Source of the DNA: JAFGNW01 sp964618515
GTDB lineage: Bacteria > Zixibacteria > MSB-5A5 > GN15 > FEB-12
Reading direction: 5' to 3'
NCBI GenBank assembly: GCA_964618515.1
Contig: CAZUAS010000149.1
Span: forward strand, 1 to 5,311
DNA length: 5,311 nucleotides
Shown: piece after piece, positions 1 through 5,311 of the stretch
How positions within the stretch are numbered: the stretch's first letter is position 1
Layout of the letters: the number at the start of each line of letters is the position of its first letter
Position numbers and translations under genes: made by a program
The notes under the pieces: generated by a model
Seen by the model: only the letters and a program-made list of their open reading frames with translations
Told to the model about the DNA's origin: nothing
Database searches by the model: none

Positions 1-15
1 ATAATATGAAAAACT

Positions 16-51
16 ATAAAAAAAACCGGGCGCCTGCCCGGTTTTTTTTAT
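16..51. terminator. Bidirectional rho-independent terminator
   Basis: A perfect inverted repeat. The GC core CCGGGC (26-31) pairs with GCCCGG (36-41) around a 4-base GCCT loop. It is flanked by eight A (18-25) that pair with eight T (42-49), and the pairing extends two more base pairs to 16 and 51. Because the A-tract and T-tract are symmetrical, it can stop transcription from either side. On the plus strand it would end an unseen gene to the left and insulate the operon that begins at 87. The pairing is read directly; termination is inferred. Confidence 0.9.
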
Positions 52-82
52 TTGATTGATTTCGAAAATTAGTCCATATTTT
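52..82 (+). promoter_or_regulatory. Possible promoter for the four-gene operon
   Basis: The only space between the terminator and the start codon at 87 is an AT-rich stretch of about 35 bases. It holds a TTGATT (52-57) and a TATTTT (77-82) separated by 19 bases, a poor but possible sigma70-like pair; another TTGATT at 56-61 gives a 15-base spacer. If this is the promoter, transcription would begin almost at the ATG, giving a leaderless or very short-leader message. That fits the absence of a Shine-Dalgarno sequence before gene 1. This is speculative, since AT-rich DNA often yields such matches. Confidence 0.25.
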
Positions 83-86
83 AAAT

Positions 87-908
87 ATGAAGTATGCTTT
101 TATTACGACCAATCTTGCCGACCTTTGGACGGAACCGGAGTATGAAAGCGAAAGAGCCAGCCAGCTTTTATGGGGAGAGACGGTACGGGTTTTAAAGGAA
201 CATAAAACCTTCCGGCTGGTAGCTCAAAATGACGATTACACCGGTTGGGTAGATAGACGCTTTTTAAAAATAATCGGTAAAAGCGCATTTGAATTTTATG
301 AGAAAAAAATCAACGCTCTTGTCGGTCTTGACCGGGCTCGTCTTTTCGATACTTCCTTCAAAAACACTGTTGCCCCTCATTTTATTTATTACGGAACCAA
401 GCTATGGATAAATCAAACCCATAAGAATTTTTGTAAGGTTGTTTTACCCGATAAAACCACAGCATTTCTTAAGTCCTCGGCAATAAGGCCGATTAATAAG
501 AAAATGGATAACAATATTTCCGGTCGTAAACTCGTTAAAGAAGCTGTTAAATTTTTAGGGGCGCCATACCTGTGGGGCGGTATCAGCCCTGCCGGATTTG
601 ATTGTTCCGGATTGGTAAGGACAGTTTTTTCAAGGTATGGAATTTTTTTACCCCGTGACACTAAGGACCAGATCAAGGCAGGTAATTTAATAGAACGCAA
701 CCAGGTCAAGGCGGGTGATCTTTTATTTTTTAAAAGGCATGTCGCTATTGCCGTAACCAAAGATATGGTAATTCATTCTTCCCGGGGTGGGGGAGGTGTG
801 AGAATAAATTCTTTAAAACCGGGAGAGTCGAATTATCGGGCTGACCTTGACCGCGATTTCATTCAGGCCAGGAGAATTTTATGTTCAATGTCGAAACCGT
901 TAAAATAA
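87..908 (+). CDS. ykfC: SH3b-NlpC/P60 gamma-D-glutamyl-L-diamino acid endopeptidase, YkfC-like
   Basis: Predicted cysteine peptidase of 273 residues that cleaves between D-Glu and the diamino acid of murein stem peptides carrying a free N-terminal L-Ala. Residues 1-62 form an SH3b domain (QLLWGETVRVL, GWVDRRFL) and about 75-135 a second, degenerate SH3-like domain. The NlpC/P60 domain spans about 145-266: YLWGG 161-165, nucleophile Cys173 in FDCSGL, His218 in RHVAIAV and His230 in VIHSS as the third residue. Two SH3b domains followed by NlpC/P60 is the architecture of Bacillus YkfC, where the first SH3b domain helps limit the enzyme to short peptides with a free L-Ala. There is no signal peptide or lipobox, so a cytoplasmic recycling role is inferred. 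The ATG at 87 has no visible Shine-Dalgarno, but the SH3b domain begins immediately after it. The next gene overlaps by 28 bases and encodes the enzyme acting on this one's product, which strongly supports the assignment. Confidence 0.88.
   Translation: MKYAFITTNLADLWTEPEYESERASQLLWGETVRVLKEHKTFRLVAQNDDYTGWVDRRFLKIIGKSAFEFYEKKINALVGLDRARLFDTSFKNTVAPHFIYYGTKLWINQTHKNFCKVVLPDKTTAFLKSSAIRPINKKMDNNISGRKLVKEAVKFLGAPYLWGGISPAGFDCSGLVRTVFSRYGIFLPRDTKDQIKAGNLIERNQVKAGDLLFFKRHVAIAVTKDMVIHSSRGGGGVRINSLKPGESNYRADLDRDFIQARRILCSMSKPLK
870..875 (+). promoter_or_regulatory. Ribosome binding site of the epimerase gene, inside gene 1
   Basis: AGGAGA lies six to seven bases before the ATG at 881, within the last codons of the endopeptidase gene. 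It is the best Shine-Dalgarno in the window and fixes the epimerase start, so the 28-base overlap with gene 1 is probably real rather than an over-extended start call. Confidence 0.75.
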
Positions 909-1912
909 CCTTTCCCTTAAAAAAGAAATTCGTTGTTTCCAAAGGCTCCGCCGAAAAAAAAACCAACCTTCTGACTATTCTCAATAACCGCTATACCGGT
1001 GAAGCCTCCGGGTCGGTACATTATGGTCCCGATCTGGACGTTATCTCCAAGGATATAAAAAAAGGCATGGAACTGATAAACGAGTTCAAGGAAATCTCCT
1101 TCAAATCTCTGGAGCAGATAAGTGCCTTTAACATCAACCCGGTATCCCGTTCGGCCTTATTATCGATGATTTTAAATTATCTTTCAGGCGAGACCAGGCG
1201 TTATCCCTGGGAGATTTTATCAATAGGTGCCCCGGTAGGAGTGAAAAGTTCAATTACGATTAGTCTCGGTGAAGCGTCTAAAATGATTATGGATATTTAT
1301 GACTCCGAGTTCCCGATTGTAAAATTAAAACTGGGCGGCGAAGAGGATCTGAAAGTTATCGAGGCATTGAAGGACATGACTGATATTGAAGTGCGGGTTG
1401 ACGCTAACGGTGCCTGGTCGTGTGAAAAAGCCGAAGAGATGATTTTTCACCTGGCCAATAACGGGGTTTATATCATTGAGCAACCGACCGATGTCCAGTA
1501 CATAAAAGACTGGCCGGCTTTAAAAGGCAAATTCGAACAGGTGGAGCTGATTCTAGATGAAGGCCTTAACAATCTTGAAGATTATCACCTATATGCGGAT
1601 TATGTAGGTGGCGTGAATATCAAGATGGAAAAATGCGGCGGCATTATTAATGCCATCAAAATTGCGCGAGCTGCCAGAAACGAAAAGAAGAAAGTCATGC
1701 TCGGCTGTATGGTGGAGTCATCGGTGGGTATCGCCCAATCGCTGTATATGTCGTCGATGGCCGATTATTGGGACCTTGACGGCCCGCTTTTAATTGAAGA
1801 CGATATCGCCACCGGTATAAACTATTCGATGGACACTATCGAAGTCGACCGGGAAATAATCGGAGGCCCCAAACTGAAAAGAGATGTGGTTGAAAAATAT
1901 ATTAAAGAATAA
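881..1912 (+). CDS. ykfB: L-Ala-D/L-Glu dipeptide epimerase (enolase superfamily)
   Basis: Enolase-superfamily enzyme of the muconate-lactonizing subgroup, 343 residues (usual for the family). It is predicted to epimerise the Glu alpha-carbon of L-Ala-D-Glu, turning a murein dipeptide into L-Ala-L-Glu. Residues 1 to about 118 form the capping domain and the rest the beta/alpha barrel. Visible active-site elements are the KxK pair K148/K150 (VKLKLG), metal ligands D174 (RVDANGAW), E200 (IIEQP) and D226 (LDE), and the opposing base K248 (NIKMEKCGG). GCMVES (275-280) and D298-x-D300 (DLDGP) follow; in Ala-Glu epimerases this DxD binds the dipeptide amino group. Every catalytic residue is present. 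Related subgroup members accept other dipeptides, so the substrate rests on the DxD motif and on the upstream YkfC-like gene. Both ends overlap neighbours, by 28 bases upstream and 29 downstream, consistent with one coupled operon. Confidence 0.92.
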   Translation: MFNVETVKITFPLKKKFVVSKGSAEKKTNLLTILNNRYTGEASGSVHYGPDLDVISKDIKKGMELINEFKEISFKSLEQISAFNINPVSRSALLSMILNYLSGETRRYPWEILSIGAPVGVKSSITISLGEASKMIMDIYDSEFPIVKLKLGGEEDLKVIEALKDMTDIEVRVDANGAWSCEKAEEMIFHLANNGVYIIEQPTDVQYIKDWPALKGKFEQVELILDEGLNNLEDYHLYADYVGGVNIKMEKCGGIINAIKIARAARNEKKKVMLGCMVESSVGIAQSLYMSSMADYWDLDGPLLIEDDIATGINYSMDTIEVDREIIGGPKLKRDVVEKYIKE

Positions 1913-3833
1913 GTGGATACTTCTCCTTGGAATTATTTTATTCGCAACCACGGCGGGATATTCGCAAATTCCTGAAATAACCGTCATCTATCCCCGGCCC
2001 GGTCAAATTGTCACCGCTGTTGACTCTACTTTTATTTTCGGTCATCTTTCCGAAAACCTTCCCTGTAAACCGAAAGAGGCAGTACTTCGAATCAATGGTT
2101 TGCCAGTTGAGGTTCATCGTGACGGGGGTTTCATTGCTTTTCTGCCGGTCTCACCCGGCCTTTTTACTTTTAAAATAGACGCTTATTTAAAAAAAGATTT
2201 TGAAAATACTGAAAAGAGCCGTTTCCCCGAAGCTATCGCTTCGACGGCTCTCGATGTTTATATTCCGGAACCGCTTCGCAGTCTGCCCGATGACACTTTG
2301 CAGATTGCCGGTGATTACAGGCCGCCAAGCGGAAACCTGACGTTGACTGCCGGCGATATGTTGACGGTCGCTTTCCTGGGAACCCCGGGTATGATCGGCT
2401 GGTTTTCCATTGATGGCGTGGTTGATTCGATACCTGTTTCCGAGACCGCCCCCGGCCAGCAACCATACTGGGGTGAACACGTTTTCGGTGTCGGGGATGT
2501 TCCTGACTCGTTGTTGATAAGAGGTCTTTACACCGGTTATTATATAGTACCCCCGGATGTATCAGCTGCTGATGTCAAAATCAATTATCATTTGACTCCC
2601 AACAAAAAGAAAATACTGGACAGTCTCATGGCTATGGTTTTTCCTATGAATATTCTCGAGGTACACAAGAAAATCAGCCTTTGTGATAAAATTACAGCCC
2701 AGAGTGGCTACACCGTATCTCTGAATCCGCCTGATTATCCTTTTACCGTTCTTTTTACCGATTCCGTGCAGATTTTACGCCATGGTCCCCGTCGAGGATA
2801 TTTTAGTTGTTTTCAGCCTGCCGGAGTACAGGCGCTGGTCGTTGCCCGCGAGGGCGACTGGTATCGCGCCAGACTCTCTCAAACCCAGTATGCCTGGATA
2901 AATAAAAATGCCGTTAAGGTATTACCTCGAGGTATCATGCCCCCCGAGTCATACCTGAAATCTATCCGGACATATAATTTTAAAGACCGTTTGCTTATCG
3001 AGTGTCCTTTATCCGGGCAGCATCCCTTTCGCATTATCGAAGATGACAAACGCACTTTACGTATTCAGCTTTTCGGCGTAACCAGCGATACCGACTGGAT
3101 ACGATATGACTTTTCCGACAGTCTGATAGATATTATGACCTGGTCACAACCGGAAAAGAACCTGTATGAAATCCGGCTTGAACTCCGCCGCGACATCTGG
3201 GGCTACGACACATACTATGAAGGTAACACTTTTTATTTTCAGCTCAATAAAGCGCCCCATGATACCCGTCGTTTAAAAGGGAAAACCGTTGTTATCGACC
3301 CCGGGCATTCACAGGATCCCGGAGCGATTGGTCCGACCGGTTATACCGAAGACAGGGCGAACCTAGGGATAGCACTGGTCCTTAAAGATATGCTTAAGGC
3401 ATCCGGAGTTAAGGTGGTGATGACACGTGAGGACGACCGTCATCTCCCGCTTTATGAACGCCCGGTAATAGCCAAAAAGAATAAGGCGGACCTTTTTATA
3501 TCCATTCATAACAATGCTCTACCGGATGGTGTCAATCCCTTTATCAATAACGGCGTTTCCACTTATTATTATCATCCTCATTCCATGACACTGGCCAGAT
3601 GCATCCAGGCGGAACTTTTGAAAACCACGGGGCAGGCCGATTACGGTTTATATCACGGCAACCTGGCGGTGAACCGACCCACCCAGTATCCGGCGGTCCT
3701 GGTGGAATGTTCATTTATAATATTACCCGAGCAGGAAGCCCGGCTTAAAACCTATAAATTCCGTAAACAAATAGCCACGGCAATCATAAAGGGGATAGAG
3801 AATTTTCTTGAGGATTATGACCATGAACGATAA
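1884..3833 (+). CDS. Secreted multidomain N-acetylmuramoyl-L-alanine amidase (Amidase_3)
   Basis: Zinc amidase of 649 residues predicted to cut the MurNAc-L-Ala bond in periplasmic peptidoglycan. A signal peptide (basic start, hydrophobic core about 11-24) probably ends after GYS27, before Gln28; there is no lipobox. About 30-127 is a beta-sandwich-like segment (PRPGQIVTAVDSTFIFGHL, LRINGLPVEV) and 128-237 a second unassigned beta-rich segment. About 268-348 is SH3b-like (GDWYRARLS, AWINKNAVKV), and 355-455 resembles an AMIN wall-targeting domain. The catalytic domain is about 465-645: H475 (VIDPGH), E489 (TED), H542 (SIHNN) and catalytic E608 (PAVLVECSF), all intact. The ATG at 1884 has only a GAG touching it. 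A TTG at 1890 would place that GAG six bases upstream and start the protein MKNILKNK, a tidier signal peptide, so the true start is open by two codons. It overlaps the epimerase gene by 29 (or 23) bases and the next gene by 11. Confidence 0.92.
   Translation: MWLKNILKNKWILLLGIILFATTAGYSQIPEITVIYPRPGQIVTAVDSTFIFGHLSENLPCKPKEAVLRINGLPVEVHRDGGFIAFLPVSPGLFTFKIDAYLKKDFENTEKSRFPEAIASTALDVYIPEPLRSLPDDTLQIAGDYRPPSGNLTLTAGDMLTVAFLGTPGMIGWFSIDGVVDSIPVSETAPGQQPYWGEHVFGVGDVPDSLLIRGLYTGYYIVPPDVSAADVKINYHLTPNKKKILDSLMAMVFPMNILEVHKKISLCDKITAQSGYTVSLNPPDYPFTVLFTDSVQILRHGPRRGYFSCFQPAGVQALVVAREGDWYRARLSQTQYAWINKNAVKVLPRGIMPPESYLKSIRTYNFKDRLLIECPLSGQHPFRIIEDDKRTLRIQLFGVTSDTDWIRYDFSDSLIDIMTWSQPEKNLYEIRLELRRDIWGYDTYYEGNTFYFQLNKAPHDTRRLKGKTVVIDPGHSQDPGAIGPTGYTEDRANLGIALVLKDMLKASGVKVVMTREDDRHLPLYERPVIAKKNKADLFISIHNNALPDGVNPFINNGVSTYYYHPHSMTLARCIQAELLKTTGQADYGLYHGNLAVNRPTQYPAVLVECSFIILPEQEARLKTYKFRKQIATAIIKGIENFLEDYDHER
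3810..3813 (+). promoter_or_regulatory. Ribosome binding site choosing the start at 3823
   Basis: GAGG ends nine bases before the ATG at 3823, but only three before the ATG at 3817. It overlaps the in-frame TTG at 3808, so it cannot serve that codon. This spacing favours 3823 as the start of the small membrane protein. Confidence 0.5.
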
Positions 3834-4071
3834 AAAAGTCACGACGACGAAACCACAACCGTACTGGTTGATTTACGTCTCTATATTTCTGGCGGGATTA
3901 ATGTTGTTGGCGGATGCTTTCCATTACACGGCACTTCAGAAAATTTCAGCACGTCTGGGAATCACCCTGATTATTTCCGCTTTGAATTTGATAATAGGCC
4001 GCGGTCAGCCGGCCGGTTATATTGCTTCCGCCATCCTGGTAATTGCCCTGATAATCACTTTGTTCGTGTGA
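3823..4071 (+). CDS. Small three-helix membrane protein, function unknown
   Basis: I do not recognise this family. From the ATG at 3823 it is 82 residues long. A short polar, lysine- and threonine-rich N-terminus (MNDKKVTTTKPQP) is followed by three hydrophobic segments at about 14-33, 43-59 and 64-82. The last runs to the C-terminus (ILVIALIITLFV). The loops are short and carry few charged residues (D31, K40, R44, R60). No lipobox or catalytic motif is visible. In-frame ATG (3817) and TTG (3808) codons are possible longer starts, but GAGG at 3810-3813 is best spaced for 3823. The start overlaps the end of the amidase gene by 11 bases, so it is probably translated with it. A role in envelope or murein-peptide handling would be guesswork from position; the protein looks too small to be a peptide transporter by itself. 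Confidence 0.75.
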   Translation: MNDKKVTTTKPQPYWLIYVSIFLAGLMLLADAFHYTALQKISARLGITLIISALNLIIGRGQPAGYIASAILVIALIITLFV

Positions 4072-4088
4072 TATACCATTCCGGCTGA

Positions 4089-4901
4089 TTACATAAACCA
4101 CTTTTTTTTCGAGTGCACCAGGTCGCCGTAATCCTTGATTAGTTTCATTTCTTCATCGTTCAGAGGACCGGCATCCAGTGCCGCGATGTTTTGCTGCAGT
4201 TGCTTAATATTCGAAGGTGCGGTGAGACATACATGGACATGCGGATTCGACAGAACGAAACGGTAAGCCATACCGGGGGTGGGAATGGGACGGTTATCAG
4301 GCCAGCCCCGTTGTTTGCGAATCAAATATGACCAGCGGGTAGCTGTATAACTGACCAGGCCGGTATTATGTTCTTTCAAATAGGGAAAGATATCATCCTC
4401 GGCGCCCCGATGAGCCGCATTATAGCGTATCATGAGAACGTCCATTTTATTTTCCGCCGCCAGACGTCCGGCCAGGCGGCGATGATGCGTGGATAACCCG
4501 GTAAAACGGATTTTTCCTTCCTGCTTAAATTTCTCAAATTCTTCAAATATATGGTCAGTCAGGTGTTTTTCCCGTGTTACCCCCAGAAATTGAAAAACAT
4601 CAATGTAATCTGTTCCCAGCTGGCGTAGTCTTTTTTCGAGAGAATGACGAAGGTTGAAATGTCCCAGAAGGAGGTTATAAGCTCCGGTGGCGACGACGTA
4701 TTTCTCCCGGTCGGTTTTAAAAACCTCACGCAGAACACTGGTCATTTGAGTATCAAAACCGTAACAAAAGAAATAATTCAATCCCATTTCAATAGCTTTA
4801 TAAACAGCTTCCTTCCCGGGTCGATACGAAGCTGACAACCCCAAACGATGTACTTTCAGGCCGGTATGGCCAAGAACGGTATGCGTGAAATCGTCCGGCA
4901 T
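4089..4901 (-). CDS. Aldo/keto reductase-fold protein with degenerate catalytic residues
   Basis: A 270-residue member of the aldo/keto reductase superfamily, slightly shorter than usual. Family hallmarks are clear: LGHTGLKVHRLGL (10-22), SLEKRLRQLGTDYIDVFQF (87-105), EGKIRFTGLSTHH (128-140), and the late FVLSNPHVHVCLTAPSNIKQLQQNI (215-239), which matches the usual cofactor-binding end of the barrel. The Asp-Tyr-Lys-His tetrad is largely absent. GLNYFFCYG (40-48) replaces G-x-N-x-x-DTA-x-x-YG, so Asp becomes Phe45 and three residues are missing; Tyr47 may or may not be equivalent. VVATG (69-73) has Gly73 for Lys, and DVFQFL (101-106) has Leu106 for His. I recall related superfamily members with a NYFYWG-type motif and similar losses, so this may be a subfamily trait rather than decay; the reading frame is intact. 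Substrate is unknown. A weak GAG (4912-4914) lies ten bases before the ATG. The gene converges on the operon with a 17-base gap. Confidence 0.85.
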   Translation of the reverse strand: MPDDFTHTVLGHTGLKVHRLGLSASYRPGKEAVYKAIEMGLNYFFCYGFDTQMTSVLREVFKTDREKYVVATGAYNLLLGHFNLRHSLEKRLRQLGTDYIDVFQFLGVTREKHLTDHIFEEFEKFKQEGKIRFTGLSTHHRRLAGRLAAENKMDVLMIRYNAAHRGAEDDIFPYLKEHNTGLVSYTATRWSYLIRKQRGWPDNRPIPTPGMAYRFVLSNPHVHVCLTAPSNIKQLQQNIAALDAGPLNDEEMKLIKDYGDLVHSKKKWFM

Positions 4902-4926
4902 ATCTTATTGACTCTTTTTTTATGAT

Positions 4927-4955
4927 GATATAATTAAATAAAAACCATTTCACAA
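4927..4955 (-). promoter_or_regulatory. Possible promoter for the reductase-like gene
   Basis: On the minus strand, TTGTGA (4955-4950) and TATATC (4932-4927) are separated by 17 bases, a fair sigma70-like pair. It lies just downstream of the neighbouring gene's terminator and about 26 bases before the reductase start codon. The position is right for an independent promoter after a terminator, but the region is very AT-rich and a chance match is easy. Confidence 0.35.
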
Positions 4956-4989
4956 TAAAAAACCACCGCTAAGGGAGTATTAGCGGTGG
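4955..4989 (-). terminator. Rho-independent terminator of the coiled-coil gene
   Basis: Read on the minus strand, CCACCGCTAA (4989-4980) pairs perfectly with TTAGCGGTGG (4972-4963) across a 7-base loop and is followed by TTTTTTAT (4962-4955). The T-tract is on the minus-strand side only, so it terminates leftward transcription from the gene ending at 5046, 56 bases after its stop. It separates that gene from the reductase-like gene. Confidence 0.88.
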
Positions 4990-5045
4990 CGGATAGGGTT
5001 AGATGTTTAACTACCGCTTAGTAGAAGAGGTATTAAAACGCTTTA

Positions 5046-5264
5046 TCAGAACCATTCCAGCCGGCGAAGTTCCGGGACGTTGTCAAATAAATCCTCGGTA
5101 ACATATTCCAGATCATCAGCCATTCTTTCAATAATTTTGGCGCGATCTTCAAGTTTCGAGGCTTGGGCTTCGATTTCATCGGCATCCCGTTCCATATCCC
5201 GTTCGAAATCATCCTCATCATAGCTGGTAAAAACCATTTTCATCAAACGGCCGATAGCCTTCAT
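5046..5264 (-). CDS. Acidic coiled-coil protein, 5' end undetermined (contig edge)
   Basis: I do not recognise this protein. The readable genomic part is 72 residues from the Met at 5264, ending in TGA at 5046. A short basic, hydrophobic start (MKAIGRLMKMVF) is followed by a highly charged region (about 15-58) rich in Asp, Glu and Arg with a heptad-like spacing of Ile, Leu, Met and Ala (DMERDADEIEAQASKLEDRA). This suggests an alpha-helical coiled coil; the end is VPELRRLEWF. Genomic sequence stops two bases upstream of this Met because adapter begins at 5267, so Met 5264 may be the true start or an internal residue, and no ribosome binding site can be judged. The open frame continues 12 codons to 5300, but those codons are adapter sequence (all but two bases of the first) and must not be annotated. 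The dedicated terminator at 4955-4989 supports this being a real, expressed gene. Confidence 0.6.
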   Translation of the reverse strand: MKAIGRLMKMVFTSYDEDDFERDMERDADEIEAQASKLEDRAKIIERMADDLEYVTEDLFDNVPELRRLEWF

Positions 5265-5266
5265 AC

Positions 5267-5311
5267 AGATCGGAAGAGCACACGTCTGAACTCCAGTCAC
5301 CGCTCATTATC
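5267..5311 (+). other. Illumina TruSeq adapter with i7 index (library contamination)
   Basis: From 5267 the sequence is AGATCGGAAGAGC followed without mismatch by the rest of the 34-base indexed TruSeq adapter, to 5300. Next come an 8-base i7 index CGCTCATT (5301-5308; from memory TruSeq HT D703) and ATC (5309-5311), the first bases of the segment that follows the index. The A at 5267 would be the dA-tail added in library preparation, so the last genomic base is 5266. None of this is biological. In the reverse frame it yields MTGVQTCALPIC, a well-known artefact peptide in databases. Confidence 0.98.

Noticed and set aside
413..760. Minus-strand open frame of 115 codons
   Set aside because: It lies wholly within the NlpC/P60 gene, opposite its conserved catalytic region, and its translation shows no family features or ribosome binding site.
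1790..1987. Minus-strand open frame across the epimerase/amidase junction
   Set aside because: It is antisense to two confident overlapping genes and has no recognisable product.
2187..2480. Two minus-strand open frames of 97 and 77 codons
   Set aside because: Both are antisense to the amidase N-terminal region, in different frames, with composition typical of a shadow of coding sequence.
3808..3822. Longer start (TTG at 3808 or ATG at 3817) for the small membrane protein
   Set aside because: The GAGG at 3810-3813 overlaps the TTG and is too close to the first ATG; its spacing fits the ATG at 3823. The alternatives are not excluded, only less likely.
4066..4109. Possible plus-strand terminator after the operon: weak stem TGTGAT/ATTACA and a run of eight T at 4102-4109
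   Set aside because: The stem is only six pairs with a wobble and a loop of about 15 bases, and the T-run is explained by lysine codons of the convergent gene. No convincing terminator for the operon is visible.
4644..4835. Plus-strand open frame of 63 codons inside the reductase-like gene
   Set aside because: It is the reverse-strand shadow of conserved AKR coding sequence, with no independent support.
5033..5221. Second minus-strand open frame overlapping the coiled-coil gene
   Set aside because: It is a different frame of the same stretch. The 5046-5264 frame has the more protein-like, heptad-patterned translation and continues to the contig edge.
1..5311. CRISPR arrays, tRNA or rRNA genes, insertion sequences, attachment sites
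   Set aside because: Reading both strands, I saw no regularly spaced repeats, tRNA-like cloverleaf, rRNA motifs, transposase or flanking repeats. Apart from the two terminators no notable repeat was found.

Overview
The window is a moderate-GC bacterial contig end. It carries a tightly overlapping four-gene plus-strand operon (87-4071), two minus-strand genes (4089-4901, and 5046-5264 cut at its 5' end), and a block of sequencing-library adapter at the right edge (5267-5311). The organism appears to be a diderm: it has an exported multidomain amidase with a '...GYS|Q' signal peptide, and its Shine-Dalgarno use is variable. It may be an FCB-group or candidate-phylum bacterium from a metagenome, but this placement is an inference from style, not from a marker gene.

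Layout. At 16-51 is a symmetrical, bidirectional rho-independent terminator. Only about 35 bases later the operon starts: (1) an SH3b-NlpC/P60 endopeptidase resembling YkfC; (2) an enolase-superfamily L-Ala-D/L-Glu dipeptide epimerase resembling YkfB; (3) a secreted five-part N-acetylmuramoyl-L-alanine amidase (Amidase_3); (4) a small three-helix membrane protein of unknown role. Adjacent genes overlap by about 28, 29 and 11 bases, which suggests translational coupling. Converging on the operon, 17 bases away, is an aldo/keto reductase-fold protein whose usual catalytic residues are mostly replaced. Upstream of it lie a minus-strand terminator and the 3' part of a short acidic coiled-coil protein.

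How the genes fit together. The amidase would free stem peptides from murein glycan strands in the periplasm. The NlpC/P60 enzyme, which lacks a signal peptide, would cut imported L-Ala-gamma-D-Glu-diamino acid peptides. The epimerase would turn L-Ala-D-Glu into L-Ala-L-Glu for ordinary peptidases. This is a murein-peptide recycling pathway of the kind known from Bacillus ykf operons, here joined to its own periplasmic amidase. No peptide importer is visible. I do not see convincing evidence of a wholly undescribed system. The points most worth a second look are the degenerate reductase, the recycling-plus-amidase operon with its unknown membrane protein, and the adapter contamination, which creates a false protein extension.
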